A stretch of DNA of 64,000 bases from the NCBI GenBank assembly GCA_036925085.1, contig JAUPFP010000004.1, positions 6,398,329 to 6,462,328 on the forward strand. Direction: 5' to 3'. Below, in pieces: positions 57,725 through 64,000 of this stretch. Each line of letters begins with the position of its first letter. Within the stretch, counting starts at the first letter, position 1. The DNA comes from Brachycybe producta. Its lineage: Eukaryota; Arthropoda; Diplopoda; Playtdesmida; Andrognathidae. The translations under genes and the position numbers were made by a program. A model generated the notes under the pieces. The model searched no databases. It was not told the DNA's origin and saw only the letters and a program-made list of their open reading frames with translations.

Positions 57725-58952
57725 TCAGCTCTGAAGTTCAGGAATGGAAACCCATGGGTTCCCACCATCAAACTTCTGCAACCCGTCCACCCTACCATCC
57801 ACACCAGACGGTAATCCCAGACGTGCAGAAGACGGGGACTCTGTCTCAGAAACCAGAGACTTCCCAGGCACAGCAGGAGGTATGAGCGTACCAACTCCTC
57901 TTGCCTGCTCGATGACAGCATGATCCAGTACCACACCACTAGGCATACAGGGTGAGGGGGCAAACCAGCGATCCAGCTGACTGCACATGGCCTCCAATGT
58001 GGAGCATGGCATTGGAAATACCCACTGGGTAACTTCCGGGTCAGCGGACCTCGCCAGAGGCACCCCTGCCTTACACAGGACATCCACATTCTTGGAGACC
58101 GCCCGTAGGTACGTCCCTCATTCAGAACTCTTCCCATGACAGGCACCTGAGTTTTGAAGCATTACCAACCGTGCCAACCGGTCGCCCACCACTCAGTTCG
58201 GTGGCGACCGGTGGTGGTTTAACAAAAATTTGTCTTCGTCATCCACGAGTCGGTAGTAGAACTGGCCCTCATGAATGGTGGCCAGGTACTTACGACCCTC
58301 CAGCCACACCGGCACTAAGCCAGATGGCTGGAGCTTCTGGCTTTTGCCAGGCATCACTCTGGCAACCTGCCCTTTTGCCGAAGCATTCGGGAAGTCCTTT
58401 TTCAGGTGACCCATCTGGTTACACCTGTAACAAGGACCTAGTCGCCGGAGTGAATCTCCTGTATGGTCCGCACTTCGAGGCATTGCCGCCGGCAGACCTC
58501 CACCAGAGCCTGAGTTTTTCTTGCCACCGGTTTTGGCCCCTGCTTTGTCTGACTTGGACGGTGCAGCGGCCTTTGCACCCATTTGGCTTGAAGATGAAAC
58601 CCTGGAAGAGCCCCCAGAGCTAGCTGTAGTTCCAGAGGACTGGGCGCTAGCCTGCGGAACCCCTCTAGTACGTGCAGGTAATCTACCTGTCAGAAGCAAA
58701 TCGGCTTCCACCAGCTGTGCCTTCCTGGCATGCTTCCACCGTACTGGCCTTACAACCGCTCAACAGATCAGTGATGGCCACCAGGAGTTTCTGTTTGAAG
58801 CGAGTGAGCCGACAGCTCTCGTCTTCGCCCGGAGACACTCGGTCTGACAGTTCCAAGAACCGCCAATAGAATGCCTGCACAGACTCGGTAGCCCCCTGTT
58901 TCATCGTTTCGAATTTGGCGAAACAGAGGCGAGCCTGATTGCTCGTGCTCAA
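57725..58952 (-). pseudogene. Gypsy gag, middle and C-terminal part with damaged zinc knuckle
   Basis: Minus-strand frames 58952-58683, 58711-58193 and 58087-57725 carry successive gag pieces in different frames. They show a helical capsid-like piece (KFETMKQGATESVQAF), a Ser/Thr/Ala-rich spacer and a CCHC-type knuckle CYRCNQMGHLKKDF, in which the last Cys of CX2CX4HX4C reads Phe. A stop follows at about 58190. The 58087-57725 frame before protease has no known domain. At least two frame changes make it inactive. Confidence 0.75.
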
Positions 58953-59846
58953 TGTGACACGACTGGCCCACCTCTTGTACCTTTGACTCCATTACCGACG
59001 ATGCATGAGGAACTTCGTCCTCGTTGACGACGTTGTTCCCTCTGCTGAGTCGGTGGTGCCGTGGTCGACTCTGTTGTCGACTGTTGCGGACCAGCCTCTA
59101 TTACTGTTGAACCTCTGGGGGTTGGGTTCACCGGGCGCGACATTTACTTGCCTGGCCTGGCACGGCCCACAAAAAGACCATCTTTCCTAGGGATCTTTGG
59201 TATAGGCGTGACGATGCCGAAGAAACTCTAGTCCTTTTTCGTTGAGTTGCTGGAGGCTCCAGGCAGAGGGACTCAGGCTGTGTCTGAGTACCTTCTGCTG
59301 GATACTCCTCTATTTTAGGAGTACAGAAACTCAATACAATCCAAAATACACAATATGACACTGGTTGATGTATTCTGGACAAAACTCTTTACTTGCTCTG
59401 GATTACATAATTATTATTGCTTTTACATAATAATATTCTCTAAGTCAGATCTTCACTCTTTGAACTCTCCAGAATGACTTTCTAGTCCAGAACTTATCTG
59501 GTTAAACTCTAGATTCGGACCTTCTTACTCCGTGTCTAAGCTCTGACTGTCCTCACACACAAGTCTCAGGCTCACTTGTCCGGTCTCCTGGGAGGGGCAA
59601 CTGTCACCTCAGGGCGTAATGATTGACCAACTGGGCCAATCATTGCCCTGGGCCGGGGATATTAAATCATAATCAGGAATATTCTTGGAACTTATTTCCA
59701 ATTTTCTCACGGTCGGACCTGGTTCCACGAATTCTCTAGAATTCGGGCCACCCATGTCCGAACATCTGTGCACCAAGGGGTGCCTTACTGTCAAAACTGA
59801 ATTTTTGACTTAAGTGTTTCACCTTCTGTTTCTACAGGGTGTCACA
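58953..59846 (-). mobile_element. Solo LTR (TGTGAC family) inserted in gag, TTGA target duplication
   Basis: Termini TGTGACACCCTGTAG and CCAGTCGTGTCACA on the minus strand, giving an 8-bp terminal inverted repeat. TCAA (TTGA on the minus strand) is directly repeated at 58949-58952 and 59847-59850. Blocks shared with 37806-38584: GGCACCCCTTGGTGCACAGA, GGGTGGCCCGAATTCT, CCCAGGGCAATGATTGG, GGTCTTTTTGTGGGCC. The gag frame before it and after it meet exactly at the duplication. About 894 bp. Confidence 0.92.
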
Positions 59847-60830
59847 TCAAGCAGCTACACATAACATCCTTCAGCTCAGTCCAGGTCAGGTCTGGAAGAG
59901 TTTCCACCAAAGTGGCGTAATATTCTTCCGCTTCACCGTCCAGCAGAAATGTAAAGAAACTGCATCGGGACTCGTCCGTCCAGCGCTGGGGCTCGGGTTT
60001 TCACTTCGAACTTGCGGAGAAAAGGCACCAAGTCCTCCCTGCCGTCATAACGAGCAAAAGAGTGGACCGGGTTAAAGAATCCGAACGCCTGAACCTCCGC
60101 CGGAACCGCTGGAGCGGGCGTCCAAGCAGTGGCACTAACCCTGCAAGGTTGCCTGCTCCGGTCACCCAAAGATACCGCCATGCACACCCTCAGCTGCTGT
60201 CCGGGTGTGGGAGGAACTCCCCGGCCCGTCCCCCTAGGAGACGGCCTGGGTGCTTCCCATAGAGGTACCAGCCTGGCTTGCACCGGCGGCACCTCCCTCC
60301 GTGCGCCTTCACGCACGGGCAACAGTGAAAACCGTGAATCCTCCCTCCGTTCAATCACCGACCGGGACAGCCATCCTTCCAACCGAAGGACAACTATCCC
60401 GTAGGCGATCTCCATGAACTCCTGCTCGGAAAGCCTGGCCAAAAAGGCCCGACCCTCCCATGCAGTCTGATGTGGGATTTCCACCATGTCCTGAAGGAGT
60501 TGATCGCCACATCTGACTGGATGTGGCGGCCATGGCCAATCGCCGTCCCCAATGAGATCACCGTCAGATCACCGTCAGATCCACTGTCTTCCAACGGATA
60601 TTTACCGGGGAGAATGTCACTACAGCATTTCTGCACCGTGACCCATTCATCCCGGAAATCTCCATCTATGCTACCGCTTCGTCCTCCTGTCTCCAGGGGA
60701 ACTCCGCCTTCAGCTCCCAAGGGGACAGTCGACTATGCGGCTGCGTAACTCCAAACCCACATCTGCTCCAATTTCCCGACCTTCCATTGGTACTTTTGGG
60801 GTTGGCTCCATTTTTCATCGTGATTTGACG
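59847..60830 (-). pseudogene. Gypsy gag, N-terminal part
   Basis: Minus-strand frames 60720-60394 and 60487-59933, with a likely start near 60820 (ATGAAAAATGGAGCC), are parts of one gag. The readable part has REDSRFSLLPVREG, a Pro/Arg-rich region and the FARYDGREDLVPFLRKFE block (retrotransposon gag type), ending at the LTR insertion. A frame change around 60480 and a direct repeat of GATCACCGTCA at 60558-60580 show decay. Function in a live element: particle formation. Confidence 0.7.
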
Positions 60831-60869
60831 GCAAAATCTGGACAAACCACCAGACAGCAGATTTCCACC

Positions 60870-61240
60870 GTCGAAAATGGTAAGTTCATGGACAAAAGTC
60901 CGTAAAACAAAGTAACGAACAAATGGGACCGTGCAAAACCGCAGTATCACAGACAAAAGTCTCTGTCCCACGGTACTGAACGGTCAGAGTTTAACTACCG
61001 GTTTCTACCACGGTATAACGGACGAAAGTCTGCACCCCACGGTGTACTAGTGGTAAAACACCGTACACCACCACAAACCACGGTACCACAGACCGTACTC
61101 CGCGCCCCATAGTAAATGGACGATAAATTTACCGTTCACCACGGTACAACGGACCAACGTCCCCTCTCCACGGTAAATGACGGTAAAAATACGGTAAAAC
61201 TTTACCGTTAACCGCGATACAACGGACCGAATTCCGCTCC
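60870..61240 (-). repeat. Leader with imperfect ~65-70-bp repeats
   Basis: CCACGGTA followed by (T/A)AACGGAC(C/G) and an AAAGTC/ACGTCC block recurs at about 60967, 61010, 61078, 61149 and 61213, on the 5' side of gag. GACAAAAGTC mini-palindromes occur between. The expected 5' LTR is absent; the leader ends at the Helitron-like fragment. Confidence 0.65.
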
Positions 61241-61242
61241 AT

Positions 61243-61350
61243 GGGTAGGGGAGAGAGAGCGAGAAACGTGGAGGAGAAAAAAGGGGGAGGGAGAAACTGA
61301 AATTGAAATGAAAGGAGTAAAATAGGAACAAACGACTCTTTCAAATATAA
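61243..61350 (+). repeat. Helitron-like fragment
   Basis: GGGGAGAGAGAGCGAGAAAC, the AAATTGAAATGAAAGGAGT block and AACAAACGAC followed by TTTCAAATATAA match 62045-62180. Both ends missing. Confidence 0.65.
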
Positions 61351-61363
61351 CAAGGGATTCAAG

Positions 61364-61892
61364 GAACCCTATAGACCTCCATTGCTTTAATATATGCTTT
61401 CATATATCAAATAACCAACTTTGTTCATTGTTACATGTGTGCGTATGAGTATGCACATGAACACACGTGCACACATGCATATGCACATTTACACACGTGC
61501 ACATGCGTATGCACATTTACACATGTGCATGCATGTGCGCACACATTAATGCATGTGCGCACATGTGTACATACATTAATGCACGTGCGCACATGTGTAT
61601 GCACATTAATGCATGTGTGCACATGTGCACGCACATGTAGACACTTGTGCGCATGTGGACGCACATGTAGACACTTGTGCACATGTGGACGCACATGTAC
61701 ACACATGTACACACTTGTGTGCATGTGTACGCACATGTACACACGTGTGCGCATGTGTATATAGATAAACACACATGTATGTACTCATGTACATGACATA
61801 GTTACATGTGATGCGCATGCGTCATTCATTTGTAATAATATGGGTTTAAAATGAAAATACGTCACATGTATTCTAATATTATATATATAATA
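61364..61892 (+). mobile_element. Dispersed element with minisatellite core, copy C (truncated)
   Basis: It has the same opening as copy B (GGGATTCAAGGAACCC TATAGACC) and a diverged alternating purine/pyrimidine core at 61432-61765, then ACATAGTTACATGTGATGCG up to CACATGTATTCTAATAT. The constant part is cut off where the Helitron-like copy 3 begins. Confidence 0.7.
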
Positions 61893-62411
61893 TCCCAGGT
61901 CTGTGTGTGTGTAACATCGGAATTTGTATAAATTTGAATAAATGAACTGCTTTTTTTTTCTCAAGGTCAACTATATGTTGCACCCTTCCCATCCAAGAAC
62001 CCCATGATATTAAATTGGAAAGGGGAAAAGGTTTATAAAGTGTAGAGGGGGAGAGAAACTTGGATGGGGGGGGGGAAGTGGGAGGGGTGACTGAAATTGA
62101 AATGAAAGGAGTAAAAAAGGAACAAACGACGCGCATTGCCACACCAGAGAAAATGAAAAACTCATTTTCTCTTTCAAATATAAAAAGGAGTGGGTATAAT
62201 AGTAGCAAAATTAAACTAGAATTTATCATAGGCAAATTGTGCCCAGCATTAGAATTTCTTTTGCTCAGCCCTTTTATGAACGTCATCAATTTCTAATTGG
62301 GTTTGTTACTTGGTGTGATGTCATAAAAGGGCGGAGGAAAAGAAATTCTAATGCAGGGCACAATTGCCTGTGAATTTTGCTCCCGTCATTTATGACGGGT
62401 TACCCCACTAG
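61893..62411 (+). mobile_element. Helitron-like element, copy 3 (long form)
   Basis: TCCCAGGTCTGTGTG start, CTCAAGGTCAACTATATGTT, AAATTGAAATGAAAGGAGT, then an extra 240 bp that includes the foldback at 62233-62376. It ends with the same hairpin and CCCCACTAG before a T. Copies 1 and 2 lack the extra part. Confidence 0.6.
62233..62376. repeat. Foldback segment, copy of 35517-35656
   Basis: AGGCAAATTGTGCCCAGCAT opens, ATGCAGGGCACAATTGCCT closes. GAACGTCATCAATTTCTAAT in the middle matches TTAGAAATTGATGACGCTC in reverse. Confidence 0.75.
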
Positions 62412-63130
62412 TGACATTATATTGTCCAACTTCTCCTTAGTAAAACTGTTACTTTTCACCAGATGAAATTTTCGCCAGTGCAGTGAAAACAGGGCCTTAA
62501 AAAGGAAAAGTAATCTGTACATGAAACATAAAAATAAAAGTCAATTCATAATAATTTTTTTTTATTTACCTTATATTTATGTAATAATCTCACATACATT
62601 TAACTCAAAAACCAAACTTGATTCAAACAAAAATCAATAGCAGTAAAAACAAGTGAGAAAAAAAAGAATAACTACAAGAACAATTAATAATAAAATTAAA
62701 ATTCGTTTTTGTTTGTACATTGCTGATTATAAAATAAATCAACATGACTGTCAAAAACAAGAGCATTACGATTTGCATAATACACGTATAATGGACATAT
62801 TAGAAAAAAAAGTTCAGAAATAACAATTGGCCTCAATGTTAAATCTATTCAGAATATGTCAATATGATCTGCAAATCAGTGCTATATTCACTAATCGTTT
62901 TAATAAAGTTTTCAAATCACCTATTAGTCCCATTAAATAGTCCAAATTAATACAATATGGCAGAAGTTAGCAGTTAACAACTTTGGCCACATTCCTAAAT
63001 TCAAACTGTTAGCTAAAGCTAGCATTTCCTAAGGTAGCGGGGGGGGGGGGGGGGGGGTACCGTAAAAAAGTGGCCGTAGTATGACCCGTAAACACCAACG
63101 CTCTCTAGAAAACCACATCCATTTACATCT
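62412..63130. other. AT-rich stretch with a 19-base G run
   Basis: Nothing coding. The G homopolymer is at 63039-63057. Confidence 0.4.
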
Positions 63131-63325
63131 ATGAAAACGGCTTTTTGTGATGTCATTTATCGCCGTATTCATTATTGTTGCTCTCAATGTCATCTACAGC
63201 TGAACTACAGTAAATGCAAAGTTATGCATGTCTCCCGTAAGCATAATCCAAATAAGGCAGATTATGTATTAGTAGATAATCTGTTGGATCATGTGGATAC
63301 CTTTAAATATCTTGCTAGTTCCAGA
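63131..63325 (+). pseudogene. Non-LTR retrotransposon reverse transcriptase fragment
   Basis: The + frame reads QLNYSKCKVMHVSRKHNP, then YVLVDNLLDHVDTFKYL. This is the LNxxKCKVMxxS ... L..V..FKYLG pattern that follows the catalytic box in jockey/CR1/RTE-type reverse transcriptases. Only this ~60-residue part is left. Upstream there is no matching coding sequence; downstream it is cut by the LTR at 63339, after which the frame is LTR sequence. Confidence 0.75.
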
Positions 63326-63338
63326 CAACAGATCATTG

Positions 63339-64000
63339 TGCGGCAACCTGGTCTGCTCAATCAAATTTTTGATTGAGCAGACGAACTCCATATGGTGATC
63401 TGCCCGACAGCATATAGTACGCTGTTAGGTCAGACGCCATTTTGGTGCCAGCAGACCTCTCACCATTGGAGTCAATGGGTGAGAGGTCAGAAGTGACCAT
63501 TGCCCCCTCCAGGTGGAGTTGCCTGGAGGTTTCAATGGCTTGGTCAGCCATTGAATCTGGGCAGTGTGTTGTAGGCAATTGACTGTGTAAGATCTTGATG
63601 CTGGAGGCCAGGGTGGCCTCCATTGTTTCTTTGTTTGGATCTTCTTTTGTTTTGGTTTGCCTTTTGGCCTGATGGCCTTATTAATTCATGGGGGCTTGGC
63701 TGGTTGAATTTAACCAGCCAAGTTGTGTGCATTAAGTAATACCACTGCCTTTAATCATTGTAAGTGAATAAACATACTCTTTTATTTTAACCTACTTTGG
63801 TGTCATGTATTTCTTTGGGAGTACCGCGGGGTGGGAGGGGAATCAACGTGATTTCCATCTTCCGTCTCCATCATATTGTCGGCCGGGGCTTACATCGGCT
63901 CACGGTGATAGGTCTCACCGCGATATTCTCGTTGTGGCGGCAGATCGGCCGTTGTGTCCGGCGAGGGGACTCCTAGAGAGCTGATGTAGACCCACGTCAC
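63339..64000 (+). mobile_element. LTR of the 55140-60830 Gypsy family, runs to the window edge
   Basis: Starts TGCGGCAACCTGGTCTGCTC and follows the 3' LTR at 55842-55140 block by block in opposite orientation. AATAAA is at 63767, then GGGAGTACCGCGGGGTGGG. It is either a solo LTR or the 5' LTR of an element beyond the window. Small minus frames at 63357-63732 are not genes. Confidence 0.75.

Noticed and set aside
56512-58869. Plus-strand frames opposite the Gypsy element
   Set aside because: They are antisense to recognisable protease, reverse transcriptase and gag; no domain of their own.

Overview
This is a eukaryotic, AT-rich, intron- and repeat-dominated window with one convincing host gene. 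Three exons on the + strand (8740-8953, 21585-21881, 23574-23713) encode the last part of a Dpr-family cell-surface protein: half of a first Ig domain, a complete second Ig domain and a short hydrophobic C-terminal tail. All exon junctions are phase-compatible. Dpr proteins are best known from insects and other arthropods, so the window most likely comes from an arthropod with a large, transposon-filled genome; the exact taxon cannot be read from the sequence. The 5' exons (signal peptide, first half of Ig1) lie upstream of the window or were not recognised.

Positions 1-23573 are upstream/intronic sequence full of mobile-element remains: a decayed Ty3/Gypsy integrase (1000-1790, minus), a TTAA-flanked repeat family (610, 12666, 17480, 31134), a hAT-like element with many CTTGTAG motifs (9256-10317), a solo LTR (14857-15680), an ACCGGT-rich element (18687-19270) and a Helitron-like element (21218-21490). 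From 23714 to 44200 no further gene is supported. This part holds three hAT-type elements with 8-bp target duplications (27641, 32417, 35418), solo LTRs (31186, 37806, 38708), foldbacks and several short tandem arrays.

From 44284 to 51400 is about 7.1 kb of simple-sequence satellite (TTCATCCC-type 8-mers plus 12-mer and 23-mer blocks). It is followed by a 100-N assembly gap and about 1.06 kb of almost pure purine sequence. Open reading frames of up to 1141 codons there are by-products of the repeat. Two long copies and one truncated copy of an element carrying an alternating purine/pyrimidine minisatellite follow (52561, 53620, 61364).

From 55140 to 61240, on the minus strand, is a decayed Ty3/Gypsy retrotransposon: leader repeats, gag, protease, the first part of reverse transcriptase and a 3' LTR. 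Its gag is split by a solo LTR of another family with a TTGA target duplication. The window ends with a Helitron-like copy, a non-LTR reverse transcriptase fragment and another LTR of the Gypsy element running off the edge. Apart from the Dpr gene, everything recognised is transposon-derived or tandem repeat, and all the transposon coding regions are broken.
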